A stretch of 64,000 nt of DNA from Tachypleus tridentatus (lineage: Eukaryota; Arthropoda; Merostomata; Xiphosura; Limulidae): the NCBI RefSeq assembly GCF_004210375.1, contig NC_134830.1:50225094-50289093 (forward strand). The letters are read 5' to 3'. The position numbers were made by a program, and so were the translations under genes. Within the stretch, counting starts at the first letter, position 1. Each line of letters starts with the position of its first letter. Below, piece by piece: positions 29,101 to 44,500 of this stretch. The notes below the pieces were generated by a model, which saw only the letters and a program-made list of their open reading frames with translations, searched no databases and was not told the DNA's origin.

Positions 29101-32100
29101 TTTGGTTAGTTCAGGTTAAGTTGTTAGCACAAAGGATCAGCTACTAAAGTTGTAATATTTTCAAAACGAGACTCAAAACTCGAACGCTTTCGAATAGGTG
29201 ACTGAAGAAGAATAACTATTCGAAAGAGCTCAAGTTTTATGTCTCGTTTTGAAAATATTACTGTTTTTGGTCAAATACTGTTAGACACACGATTTACTAC
29301 GGGACTGCATACGGAATATGGTATTAAAAATGCAATAGGTCTAATACAAATGTCTTTTGACAAACGCAATTCATTATAATTAAAACATAGAAAAAGCGTT
29401 CATATCATGACAATAGACTCTGTTAGACCTTATGTTAGAGAAGGTAATAAACAATTTGTTCCAATACATAGATAAATAGCAATGAAGAAATATATAATAC
29501 CGACAGGAATAATTGTTAAACAAACCATTACTTTAGTAGCATGGTTTTATATTATAAATATTAAATGAAAATGTATCAAAGTTTGTTTGTATTAATAAAT
29601 TGCAAAATGTTTTTCCGATTTTCCATTCTAGAAATCTGCTAACTAGCCAAATATGACCGAACTGCAGGTTTCAACTCTTAAAAACCAAAATTCATTTATT
29701 TACAAATCAATGTGTGATCTTTTAGTCTTAAAATAACCTATTTCGTTGCATAACATTCATCGTGTTAACTGTTTTAAGTGGAACTTGGTGTTAATTGCTA
29801 ACGTATCAACAGGATGGTGTAAAAATGGAAAAAAGTTTGACAGTTCAGAAACAACGACGTGAAAGCGCTGAACCAAAGGAACTAACCGGCGGACGAGAGA
29901 CACGATAAGGAAAAATTCCAACAAAATTTTTTAACAAGAGGTTATTCTTACTGTATTATGTACTAGTTAAAATTCTGTTACACCCGGATTGTCCTAGTTT
30001 TTGTTTTGATTTTCTTACATCTCAGCTAGAGGGACTAACAACGCACATTGAAATTATTGTTATTACAGATAATGAATCAAGAGGGTAACAATGTTTGTGT
30101 ATCTATTTAACAGTACATACATAGGTTCCTTTTGGTACCGTTACTACTGTACTTCAGTTGTGTATAACACTTACAATGTTTCAAGGCTTTCTTATGTGTG
30201 TATCAAAGGGTAATAAAAGAAGCGCACCATGGGACCCGATAACACCTTTTTCTACAGCATACCTTCTTCCTACGACGGACAGTGGAATATATTTCTCTTT
30301 CCTTGCCTGACAACAGTGTTTATTTAAATTTAGAATATAATAATTGTTGTGTTTTTCTGATACTGGTATATGGTATCACGACAAAATTTTCGTTCAATTC
30401 ACCAAGTGCTCTCTTTCTATACAAGATCTCCTCGAAACGAGTCACGTGGTAAACCCGTTTGTCAGGTTGAGCGAACTCCCCACCCTAATTCATTTTCTCC
30501 TTTTCGTTAATGTACACAGGACTTCCAACAGGTTAGGAAAAGTATGCCCAGCTGTCCTTCCGAGAAATCCCAACTTTCATGCACGGTAACTCGCACCTAG
30601 TTTTTCAAAATAATCAAGGTTTGTGTACCAGTGCATTCAGTTATCACAGACCATCCAGTTTGTTTTTCTATGTGTGTGTGTTCACTAGTGATTCTGTCGT
30701 TCAGTGCGAGCTAACAAGTTTTATATTAAAATCGCCACTAACTTCTTGAGAAATTACATTTAAAGTTAAATTAACTGCATATTCTCAACTACAACTGTAT
30801 AAAAGTTCTTATTATTGTTTAAATAAATTTCATATCACACACGCGATAAAAGCGTCAATAAACTTTCGTGAATATAGTAGGCACACACAGAAATTCGGTA
30901 ATATCACTGACGTTAATACACGCGCTCCACTCTCCTAGCAACGACTGTAATCTTGAACCAATGAGAGGCGTGAACGATTTCAGTGGCAAACCGTTAACTT
31001 CCAAATCAGTCTCTCTCTCTCTCTCTGGTGTTTGGGTGTATATACCCAGGAGGGTCAGGTACACCAGACCTCTTCCTCCTTCCATTACATGGTCTGATTA
31101 ATATGTAATAATATCAACATTAAACTGGTCCTTTTCAGGGCAATGTTCATTTATATTTTTCTTTCGTTTTTTTTAAGTCTAGTACGCAGGTGGCTGTTTT
31201 ATTTTAGCACTATTTTATTAATTATTATTATTTAAATTTGATTTAATCTTAAAGTTCAGATGTACAAATTTAACGGGGAGAGGTGTTGGAAGCAATAGCA
31301 CCCTGGTTATTGATGTGTAATACTGTGAATTTATCCATGTTTAACAGAGTTCATGATGTATGTTAACATTTGTAGTAGGTATTTTTCGATGTTTTTCATA
31401 ATTATTTTAACGATTATGTCTGTTAGACTGTTTTCATTATTTGGATTTGTGTATTCTGTCAATATTTCATACAAGGTAGAACTAATGGCATTGGCTAGTG
31501 TATTATCAATATTCATAGGTGTGGTTTTGTGTGTGTCTTCAGTTGTTTTAAGTAAATCTTCATTACTTATTGATGGTTTTTCCTGCATGAATGATGTTTT
31601 CTTGATTACTGCAGCATATGAGTTTGTTTGTGTTTGTGTTTTCTGGTGTTTGAGTAGTTGATTTTGATTGTTCTTGGATTTTGTTTGTTTCATGTTTGAA
31701 TTTTTGAGTTCGTATAAGTGTGCCTTAATAGATTTGTATTTTTGGCATCCTTTATAATTTGCTGTGTGTTCTTCCCTACAATTACAGCATTTAGGTTTGG
31801 GGTTTTGTTTGGTACATTGTGATATGTTTCCAAATCAGTTCATTTCTACTTGGTTCAGTTTGAATTTCCCGCAAAGCTACACGAGTGCTATCTGCGCAAG
31901 CCGTCTCTATTTTAGCAGTTTATGATTAGATGGAATGCAGCTAATCATCACCACTAACCGCCAACTCTTGGGCTACTCATTTACCAACGAATAATGGGAC
32001 TGACCGTAACATTATAATGCCCCCCACGGCTGAAAGGGCGAGTATGTTTGGTGTGACGGCGATTGGAACCCGTGACCCTCGGATTACGAGTCGAGTGCCT

Positions 32101-35100
32101 TAACCACCTGGCCATGTTTTTACTTGGTACAAGATACAAGTTCAGTGCTATATGTCTTGTGTCAATGCTACCTGTTCTCGAGTTATCGTAAGCATAGGTA
32201 ATAAACACCCTATTCACACTAGATACCGCTTGATAACTAACTATACTATTAAGATCACTCATATGAAATAGCTTATAAAACACTGTTCACTGCCAAAATA
32301 AACTGTGTGCTTAAAACATTAATTCCACGTTCTAAGTTTCGTTAAAGAACCCCTTGTTTATGAATGTCTTCCACGTCGAGGAACATGAGCACTTTACGTC
32401 ACAACCAATCATTAACTTGTAAATAGTTTGTAACTAACTGGTGAAGAACTCGTATGCACATAATCCTACAACACCATTTGTTTTTTAATATGTGCCCAGT
32501 AAATAAACCCTAAACATTTCTTAAATGTTGCTACAAATACTCGAATTATATGAAACATTACGATTCAAGCTAAAATGACCGAGGGTTTGATTTTATAAAC
32601 AAATAATTTAAAAAAACAAAACAGTTCCTGTAACACGTTAAACATTCTTCCTATGATCTTTCTTGCGATCAGGCAGTGTACCAAAGAAACCTACTCACGT
32701 GGGAGATAGCTGCCTGGGTCCGACATCAATAAATTATGAAGGTTGAGTTGAATGACCACTGTTGTAGCAAACTGTATGTCACATCATTCTTCGAGACAAC
32801 AGTTTCTGAATGTCTACCATGTCGAGGAACATGAGCACTTTACGTTACAACCAATCATTAATTTGTAAATAGTTTGTTACTAACTGATGTAAGCACCCGT
32901 ATGCACATAATCCTACAACACCATTTGTTTTTTAATATATGCCCTGTAAATAAACCCTAAACTGTTCGTTCACACATACACAAAACAGTTTTATTTTTAC
33001 ATATACAACACATTAAAAGTTTTAGACGAAAACATAGCCCTTGTTTAGTAGAAAGCTAGGACTGAGGTGACTGCACTCGATTAGAAACAATTAAGAACTG
33101 AACTGCTGTTGTGTTGAATACAACGTTTCGAACTATTGCACAGATGCAATCCCTAAAGGTTTCTAGCCCAGGACAGTAAAACATTTGTTTTCTTTTTTCC
33201 GTTTTGTAGTGTGGAGTGTTTTGCACACGTTTCACTTGTATCAAATTTTAATTACGACTAACTCTGTAAACAAATATTTTGCATTAACTGATAGGAAGGG
33301 CGCTCAACTGAATCTGTTGGTACTGGGATCGAAACACGTCGCAAACATGGAAGCGTTATAGCGTTAAAGTCTATCTCGCTGTTCGTTGATAAAAGAGTAG
33401 TCCAAGAGTTGGCAATGGGTGTTAAATAGACGCTTTTACAGTAGTTTATCGCTTCAAAATTATCAACAGCTAACGATCACAGCTTTCTAGTAGCAGTGAG
33501 TAAAATTCAAGAAAAAAAATCACACAAAACAGTGAATCATTTTAAAATATAACAAAACCTATACTTACACTGTATATAAATACTTTATTTCATCTATTTA
33601 CTAATCTTCTCATTGAAACATTCTGATGTGTTACAAACAGTACAAACATCGCTATGAAGATAAATCATCGACAGTATCGATATTATTTAATAAACAGGAT
33701 AATTTTTGATTTTATCCAGATAAACTTGCTCTAATCGGAAGCTAATGTTAATTAAATAATTAGTGTTGTTTCTGAGCTATATTGTCGATAAAACAACTCT
33801 TCACACTTATCGGCGTATTGTTTTACACACAGCATTTATAGTTTATACCGACGTTATGTACTCGCACAACGTTACAACATGTCTTGCGGACATATCGCCT
33901 CCATTCTATTTTGAAACACGATTTTGCACGTGCCTATGATCCGTCACGACTAGTTTTATCGAATAAACTAATTCTTTTGTTTCTACATATGCTAAATTAA
34001 GCCTTTACACATCAAAGAGACGATTCAGAACATATTTAACACGAAATGGCACCAGGTCATTTTTAGTTTTTATAATTACTGTATTTCCCATGCATAAGAC
34101 AGGCTGCTTTACACACAAACACCAACAAATTCAAAATATTTCTACATAAACCAACTACATACTTTTGTAGTACGATATTTAACCTTATTAGTTCGAGTAA
34201 TGTAGGGAAACATTCTGTGACGTAACATTATACTTTGTTTATGATCACGTGGGCGACTGAATATGATCAATTAACATAATCACGATGCAACGTACCGAAA
34301 TAAAAAACAAACAAACATGACCCTGATAAACGAGTAACTTTTCTTCTTTGTAGTTAATGCAATAGGAAATTTAACAAACACTATCATTAGCGGATTTACA
34401 TTAAACCCTAATTTTACCCCCTCTCTCTTCTTTTTTTACCGATGGGGCCAGTTAACTTTTTTCTTGCACACGTTGTAACACTTATCACAAAATATGAAGT
34501 TTTCCCACCACAACTAGAAAAATATTCAAAATCGTTTAAAACAAACTTTAAAGTTTGATTTTTCCTTTTGACCTAGATATAAATCCTAACATCTATAATC
34601 CACCTACATCTATTTATAACTTCACATGATAATTGTGCAAGTACGAGATAATTCTTGTCCAAGAAATAGATAAAAAAAAGCGGAAATACCAGTGGTTTGC
34701 ACAAATCACAGTACAAACTAACACGTCATGTGGGTGTTTTAAAATATCCTTAAGTCCAGTGGTTACGTTCACATAGAATACACTAAACAGATATAAGGCC
34801 TCGCTAGCTACGTTTACAAAGCGAGTCTTTCGATTTATGTAATCTACAAATTTTACTATCTACAGAAACTAAAAATAGTTTAACAGTTTTACTTTAAAAC
34901 AAATGAACACACAAAAACGACTCCTTTTCTTTAAACGATTCTTTAACTATACTTACGTACTTATGATGTATATACACATATACGCAATTACTAAAATGAT
35001 AAAAGCAGAAGCAAACTTAAAATTGCATTTACGACGATAATAGCTAATTCCTAGAAAATAAAATAAATTAACATAAAAAGTACCGAAGTTGATTCTCAGG

Positions 35101-38100
35101 AGATTTTACCAAGGCATTCTCCGTGTTATGACACGTCCCCATACGAGACAGTGGCAAGTTTATGAATTTACCAAACTGGAATTAAATATCCTACGGTGAA
35201 CACAACGGAAAGCAAAATACGACTTTGTTCCTCTACAAACAAACGAACGAATCGTTTTCTATCGTTCGGTGATCTTTCAGATTATTTGGTAAAAATAATG
35301 CGAATTTCTGGTGACGTAAAGACGACGAATTAATGTATTTCTTCACTAACCCTACCATCTAGCAAATGCTTCAATCGAAATTCCGAGTCTATATGCCTAA
35401 TTCACAAGGCACGTACTTAATTGCTAGATTTATTCCGAGTCTATATGCCTAATTCACAAGGCACGTACTTAATTGCTAGATTTATTCCGAGTCTATATGC
35501 CTAATTCACAAGGCACGTACTTAATTGCTAGATTTATTCACTAATCGAACCATCTACAACAAACACGTTTACTTCCCAAAGTAGCTTATTAATTGTTTTG
35601 TTTCTTGGCTTTTGAATTTCGAGCAAAGATACACGAGGGCTATCTGCGTTAGCCGTCCCTAATTTAGCAGTGTAAGACTAGAGGGAATGCAGCTAGTCAT
35701 CACCACCCACCGCCAACTCTTGGGTTACTCTTTTACCAACAAACAGTGTGATTGGCTGTAATTATAACATCCCCACGGCTGAAAGGGAAAGCATGTTTTA
35801 GTGTGACGGGAATTCGAACCCGTAACCTCAGATAACAGGTCAAGCGCCCTAAGCTTATTAATTAACTGAACCACAGACGGATAGCCTTACTACCATTCAC
35901 TCACACAGTGTGGTCTTTTTTATTTTTTTACTATGCTAATTTTCTACCCATAACAGAAATCTTCCAGATTCTCGAGGCCTAGTTTTACGATTTTTAGGCA
36001 AAATAACTTTCACACGCATACAAAAATATTAACATAATACAAATACATCACACAACAACAGTAACCAATAAATCAAACTGCTGAATCATAAGTTTTAAAA
36101 CACTAAAGATGAAATTAGGATAAAGTAGGTTTAATTTAGCTTAGAGGATAAACCAATTAGAAGATATAAAACCTTTACCAAGTAGAGTACATTAAGGCAT
36201 ACATTTATTTTTCTTACTTGTTAAATATAATATTAACTGATGAAAACTTTATATCTCCTAACTCCAGTACAAAGAAACTGTTTGATATTTTACGCCTAGA
36301 CCTCCCTCGTGATTCCATTTCGTATTATTATGCGACGCCATCTACAAAAAACACGCAAATGGTATTGCAGCCCTAACTTCATGTAACAAGAATTAGAAAT
36401 TAGTTGCAGTATTTATTTTATTTTTGCCTTTATGACTACAGAAAATTACAGATTATAAACTATAAAAAAACAATATTTTTCTTGTGCATAATAAAAACCG
36501 GTGCAAAAACGTAGTACAATTATTATTTAGTTCTGAATACGTGCGAATAAAATGTGTTTATAATGACAATGTATGTTCAGGTTACCTAAATTTTCAAGCC
36601 TTGTATTAATTGTGGATCACAAACTCCTAAAGTATTACAAAATATATGGTTGTTTTGTTTGTTTGTTTTACAACTGTTTATACAATTTTTGTACTTTTTT
36701 CTAGGATTATCCAACACAACAATTGTGCTAAAACATATTAGAAAGATGCACGTCTTTAATTTAAGAAAAAAGGAAAGAAATATCAGGCAGAAATAATTTT
36801 TATATATCTTGTACAATAAATTACACAATACAGTATAAAATCATTTTGAATTAAATTTTTAAAACGTATAACCCAATTTTCACTAAAAAGAATGTGCACG
36901 TACGTTTTTATATGCAAATATAGATTATTGCTTTTCGAACTAGCAGGGCTGTTGAAATTAACAGTATAATATTTCACAAAGTAAAGGTTTTCAAGCTTTA
37001 AATTTGTTAGCATAAAAATTAATATAAACGTAAAACGAATCAAAAGCATTTATTATTTTTCATGAACGAGTGTCTTTTTCAGATTTGTATGTGTTAAAAG
37101 ACAAGTATTATGAAAAATTTGAAAGTAACCAAAAAGGAGTTTTACGTTAATTCGTTTAAAACGGCCTAATCACGTATATTATACTATCAAGTAAGTACCT
37201 GAACAGGTTAAGTCAAATTAAATAATTTACTTTGTGCGTCTTCGAAATGGGATATTTTCTGGGTAAAAAGACTAAAATCTAACGTCTTCTTAAGATTTGT
37301 AATCAATATCTGAAAATTACAGCTTTGAAGTATTTTCAGATACGAGTTTCCTAGATGTCACTAAGACCAGTTGATAACTCCATACAGTTACGGGATTCTT
37401 TTTAATATTACTAAAATGTCAGCAGGCATAATATCTAATGTTACAGTAAAATATATAAATTTTATTTCCGACTTTGCATTTGATTTTATTATATTATTTG
37501 GCTTACGTCCTTATGGCCATTAACGAGAAAAAGTACGAGATAATATTCGATGTTTGCAGTATCCAAAACAATATTTTGCCAATCAAGAAACAAACAATGA
37601 TAACAGTACGTCAACACTAACTTCGACGGATAACATTTTGTACTTCTACCGAGGAGTTAAAGGTTTACTGGTTAGGATATTCCACCTTATCAGCAAACTT
37701 CGATCTGTGTATTCCTAAGGAGTGAAGAAAATCAGTTTCGACAATGGAAGGTTTCTAGGGTATAAGGTTGAGGTATTTTTTAGCCTCAACTAATTTTTGA
37801 TGATACTATCAAAGGCCAGTGACCGCTGCAGAATCACCTAATAAAGAGAGGCTTTCGAAACACAATAGACAACGTTTGTGGGTAGAACACGGTTACACAT
37901 TATACATATACTTCGTGAACAATGAAAGCTAAATAACGTATGTTTAATTTTCATTATTTCTAGATTAAACAACCACAACAAACCAACCATATTTGTACAC
38001 TCAACGCGTTTCGATACGTAAAAGTACTACCTGCCCTGGTTTTACTTTATTATTATTATTGTAAAACACCAAACAAAGCAAAAACCTTTCCTCGCGAGGT

Positions 38101-41100
38101 TTTAAAACTATTGTTGCAAGAATATTTTATGACGTCAGCAAGCATGTTCCAGGAAAAACGTTAGAATTACTGATATATATTTTGAATAATTAATATTGGT
38201 ATTCAAGGAGGACAGAGGATAAATTATAATTTATACAATTACAAAAAAAATTGGTACTTAAGATTAAATCTCTTAATTAGCTAATTTTATAAAATACCTA
38301 TTATGTTGTTTTGTAATGAAATACCTTTGGTTTTCTGGCTAGGGTTAAGTCAGTAAGACAAGGACTCGCATATCTCGTTCATACCAAGCGTGTTAATTAA
38401 GTAGATCTAAGATTTCTGTACTTTTTATTGAATACTTATACTGTGCCACATAAAACATAAGGAAAAAACAATCTGTACACTAAAATAAAATATTTTCAAC
38501 TTCAAAGCAAAGAACAGCTCACGAGAGTTAAGCAATAGTTTTGACAAAACAAATGACACCTTAGGGTTAATTTTGATTAAGTTTTCCAAGCACAATTCAC
38601 TGAAAAGTTAACACTGTCACTAGCCTGCGATTTAAAGCATGGTATGTATATCACAATTAAAATTACAGTTAATGAAGCCAACTATTCATAACAACCAGAC
38701 TAAAAGTACACAATAAAAGTCATCATGACAAGAACAAAAATGAATGATCAGTTGATTCTTTCTATTAACATTTTCAGTCTCTGCTTAAAATTTGTTTCAC
38801 AAAATATTATGATTTATGATGATGCACTTGTTCACACAACTGTGGGACCAGTTACTGATATTTCTATGCAAATGTAGTCCTATTTTATATCAGAATAACA
38901 ATTTGGACCAGATATAAAAAATAACAAGAAACTATTATATGTTATGGATTTCGTCACTAGATGTCAAATCTGAAATTTAACCATCTGGGTAGTGAGGTCA
39001 TCGAATCAAAGAACAATCTAACTGCACAATATTAACTTCCAAGTAAAACTGCTTATACTTCTAACAATTACTGTCACCTTCAATATATTACATAAAGATA
39101 AGTTCGTGTCGAACTAAATGTATATACATAGTTTCGAGTCTTGGTGTGAAGATTGGCTTAGAGGAAGAAATGCAGGATATGAGGAACTGTTATAAAACAG
39201 ATGCTTAGCTTTAACGTAAAGATTACAAAGTTCCGACTCCGAGAGATAAACTAAGAAAAACATGTTCTCGAATTTACAGCAAAGCTGTTAGTTGTACACA
39301 GACAATGATGTAGCTAGTGTAGTTTTTTATTTATGCAAATTTTAACTTTATCTTAAACTTAACTGTATCTAGGAAATTTAAAACTAGAGTTTGAAACTAA
39401 TAACAATCATTTATTCCTCAGATAAACGAGTAATTAATGTAACACTGTCATATTATTCTTCATAAATTAAAACCTACCACAGGATGAAGAGTACTGCCGG
39501 CAGAGGGCCACCATCAACAGCGTGCATTCCATTGAGCATTACGTAACAAGAATTCTGAGTATGTGTTCGCACGTGAATACATCTATACTCGTCTCATATT
39601 TTAAAAATCACTAAACATGCGCATCTTCAGCTAGAATTAAAAATTCATTATCAAATATACGTTTAATTAATTTATTTTTTTTTACTTTTTAAACAAATTA
39701 GAGACCTAAATATATTCTCAAGGCGGCTGGTATCGGTATTAAAACTTTTAATTAAAATAAAATACAGAACAACCTTTTAGTTTAGGTCATCTTCAGATTA
39801 AGATGTAAGAAGGTCGAAACACTGTTCTGTACTTTATTTTAAAGTTTTAATGCCCATACCAGCCGTCTTGAAAATACACTTTCACTTCAAATGGGTTTCT
39901 TTTCTTCATGGAAAATTAAAGGGCCTTCAAAAAAATTTAAAACAGGTGCAAAGGGCAGTACGAAAATAAAAATTATTGCTTCGTTTTAGAGAGATAACTT
40001 ATCAAGCAAGAAATCGGATAATATCTGATGATAAGGTAAATCGGTAATCTTTATTATTTTCTTGGCTGCTTTTTAATTATTTATTGTTACTTTTTAATTA
40101 TAATAAAAGATATGTCGTTTTATATTATGAAAATAAACTAATGCTTTTTGAAGCAAGCTCTAAGTGAAAATACGCAATAAAAGTGAAATCAAGACAATAG
40201 TTGCAATATAAAACTATCTTTATTATAATCAGTTATTATGACAAAGGTAACAAAGTAACATGGTGCTTAAACAGCTAATAATAAAGAAAACGTAGTTTCG
40301 CACCATCACTATCTCGCCATGTATGTTGTTGCGGTATTAAAAAGAAAGTGAGATTGTGCAGTTTTTTCTAATAAAAAAAAGCCGACATACACGTATTTTC
40401 GATAAAGTAACAAACATAACTGAAGTTCCTGTTTTAACAAAAATCCTGAAAACAATAACTTGCAATTCTCTCGTTAATCACCGCAAACATTCACCAATTT
40501 TTGTTTCCCTCACCCCCAATTAAAACTATATCGCCTAGTCGTGAAATAGGAGAAACGGAGATCATGTGACACAGTTGCAAAACTTCTTAAGTCACCCTAG
40601 CAACAATATTTTTGTCCTTCGAATTAAATTTGTACGCTAAAACTACAGACAATCTCTACTTGTTATGTACGACTTTTTAAGAGAAGAAACCAATAGCCAT
40701 AATTCTATATAAGCAAACTAGTTAAACTACATTAAATCTTTTTTATAGATTAACATCAAATAGAATATTTGGTGTGTTTGCTAAGTGTAACACGATAAAA
40801 TTTCGTAAAACATTACATACTACTAACACTAACATGGCGACAAAGTCCTTACAAATCAAAGTAATTCAAAAACATAATATACATACATCTCACACAATAT
40901 TGGTGTAGCAACACAAAAAGTATATACACAATAAAAAAGTACGTTTAACACAAAGTTAAAGTGTGCCTTTAATATGAACAAAAAAATCAATGAAATACAT
41001 TCTAGTTCCATGTCGCACACACGCACGAAGTTCTATAACAGCTGTCAATTTTTAGCAAAACTAGCGTGAAAAAAACAACTGGACAACACCAAACACATGC

Positions 41101-41454
41101 AATGCCGCGTACGTACTGGCATCATAGAGGTCAGCACCTCCCTTCCCCCTGCCCTCGTGCCAGCTGGGGAAAGGGATGAGTGATGTGTATTAGATCGTGT
41201 TCTTAAGGCACGGTTTCAAGTATCAGTTTCCGGTAAAAACTCCCATTTTAAACTAAAATTTATCCCAACAAGTTTTATGGAAAACTTTTCTGACTTTTTA
41301 TTTGCCATTTATTTGGCTAAACACATTTCTTATGGAAATAAGAATTAGGTTTGTTTTTATTTTAAAAAATAGCATTGAGATATTATTTGACAAATATACA
41401 TGATTTAATAACTTTGGAGTTTTGCTTCAAAATATTTACGTTAATTTGAAAATG

Positions 41455-41502
<48 letters not shown>

Positions 41503-44500
41503 GCGTACGTATCAGTTCCTAACTTTGAACTGATATAACTACAAAAATGCAGATAGCTTACAGCACCATGGGCCAACATTTGAGTGGGACTTGACTACCA
41601 TTATAACAGTGCTGAGAAAGTTTGGGTGACAACGATGTCCGTATCATAAATCCTCCGATGTATATATTGGGTTCCACTAACCAACGTCAGTCCAATATGA
41701 AACATATAATGTGATTTGTTTTAATTTCAACAGTGCACGTGGTCTTTCCTTAACGTAGTTACAAAAAAAAATATAAGCAGTATAAATATTTATGTGTAAA
41801 CGTATTTTAATTCTTTCAGTTTGGACACCATCTGGTGTTCCCTGTAATTACAAGTTTTTCTTCTTAAGCTTTATTATGAGAATTATGAGAATACAGCACT
41901 GCTATCAAGCAACTTTTACTAAGTGGCTAAATTAATGTCAAAACTAAAAGTATTTGTTTATTTCAACTTTCACTTTGCTAGCCTTATTAAACCCCAAAAT
42001 ATAAGACAAGATTCAATTAGTTTTGCCCTCAGAAGTGCATGCACCTGGCGACTGACACCTATAACAACCGAAATAAAATTATTTGGTTGTACTCTAACAA
42101 TTGACGTCAGATGGAAACCAAACCAACAAGACAAGTTCTGGAGTTACGTACACTCCAGTTTTATGTGGTTATAAACCATGCTAACAATGGCTGTATTATA
42201 GAAAGTAGTTTTATTTACCTCTTTTTATTAAATTATTCAAACATTCAATTGGTTTTTATTATGTGTAATTATATTTGTATAATATTTTTTATCAAAAGCA
42301 TTCATAGAATGTCCTCTAGCTTATCGGTATAGCTTCTGTGGTTTTAGACTAATTAACTTGGAGATGAAAATGGTTGACATGGCAATGATTAGCAGTTTTA
42401 AATGATTAATAAAGATTAAACGGCCCCGTTCTTCATCAGCCTAACGTACGACGCTTGGAAATTTTACAACTGTGAGAGATATTAAAACTAAAATACAACA
42501 AAGCACATCATATTTTTAGCATTTAATCTATAAAATGTTATAATGGATTTAATATTATATATTTATTTCAATATCTATGTTAGTTTCAGTTTAATATATA
42601 TTGAGAAATGCATGCAACTTTTATTATTAAATGTGTATCATGAAAGTCCTGCCTGTTCTCTAAATCTGTAGAACACTGTCAAGAGCAAGAAGCAACAATA
42701 TGTTTTACATTGTTGGCAACTGAACTTTCAAGAAGTTCGCGTACTGATTAGAAAAGGTAGCCATAGCAACATGCAGAGATAGTTTCATGCTGTTTTTAAA
42801 GTATAACTCTTAATAAACGCTTATCAGTCAGGAAACTACATATATCTGACCAGGAACGTTTACAGATTTCGAGCATTATAAAGCTTTAACTTTAGTAAAT
42901 TAACTTCCGACGTTAGTATTTCTACGAAGACATTGTATTACCTTCGGTTGTGAAAAAGTCTCGTGAAACCAGCCAAGAACAGAGCTGTTAAATGAACTGT
43001 ATCGATATCAAATCGAAAGTAACTCGTTTATCGTGAACCGTCAATAAAATATTTAGTTTCAGACCAGACAGAAGGGTCACTATTGTCTGTAGGTTTGCAA
43101 AATATTTGCATATAAATCATTATTTGAAATAACCGTTATTATAAATCGTATTGTTCTGTGTATATCAAAACTTCTGGCTAGTTGAAATCGCAACACATAA
43201 CATAATCGAATACTCGTCCGGGATAAATTATAAAGCGTAACAATATAGATTATTCAAAATGCACTTTATATTATTGTAGCAGTTTGTAGGCGGTTGGTGT
43301 TTCCGATTCGATTTATATCACATTATTTTGGCACCCAGGAGAGTTCAAGTTTGTCACGCAGAGGTTTTCTTTTCATAATGTAGGGGGTTGAGAAGCTTCC
43401 CAAACCACGAAAAACTCACCCACCATAGATATTTTGGAAAAATAAGGGTTTTAAATCTTAAATACAACTTCTTGTGCAAAAAGAGAAAAAGCTGAATAAC
43501 ATTAAAACTGTTTCATCCTAGTCATACTTATAAAAGAATCTTACTGTAATATAACCTGATGTTACTTACAAAACTAATTGGCGCTTCTGGCATTTGAATG
43601 CCCTGAGCCAAGTCCCCAAATAAAATACCTCATACAACCCGCTTCTAGAAAGTTCTTTAGTAGAACGCTTGTTATCGTGGAAATTTGCTAATGCGTTACG
43701 CATATTATTTACTCACAATAAGATACCACATGGAAGGTTTTCATCTTCCGTAAACACATAAGGCTTTCCACCAGCTAGGGATATACAAAATATTTTTATG
43801 TCACAGGACGGATGTCGTTTTCTCTTCTAAATTTAAAATTTTAATTGTTGTAAGTAGCGTGTTGAGAATCCTAACTCAGAACAATATTGTATTTAAATTA
43901 ACGTTTTCAACTACCTTGTTTACGAACACACTTTACTGATGAACGTAATAGTGACGTAATTATTGCAAGAGTTATTAACTCTTGACTAAGGCCGTTATTA
44001 GAATACGTTATGTATTGTCTGTTCAAAGTTACGCATTAAGCACAATATTACACAATGGGCTATAGGTGATCTGTCCACTGTAGTTTCTAACGCTGTTAAC
44101 TGGCAGAGGAAACGCTAGCAAGATAGAAGTTTGTATTATGATTATAAAAAAACTGGACGCCTGATTCATCTCTACTTTTAATATCAAAACTTCTGACAAT
44201 GTCCTCTGGTGCACTACTGCAGTCGAAGATTATTAGATGTTATATAAACATAACTTTGTGTTTTTTATTTGTAAACTATTTGAATAAATAGTTCAATATT
44301 TTTACAGAACAACAATTAATTTCATTTAGTTTAAATTTTAATGCCTGCCCATATACTGTACAAGAGCAGCTAAAATTACAAAACCATCTCTAAAAATTGG
44401 TACGTTTTAATACTTCCTGACGTTTCATATAGTGCTGTTTAAGTTTTATATATTACTTGTGTCAGTGAATGGGCTATTATTAAATAAACACATTTAATAA

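Noticed and set aside
30855-31101. Overlapping ORFs on both strands
   Set aside because: Both cross a (CT)n tract and have low-complexity composition. No homology is recognised.
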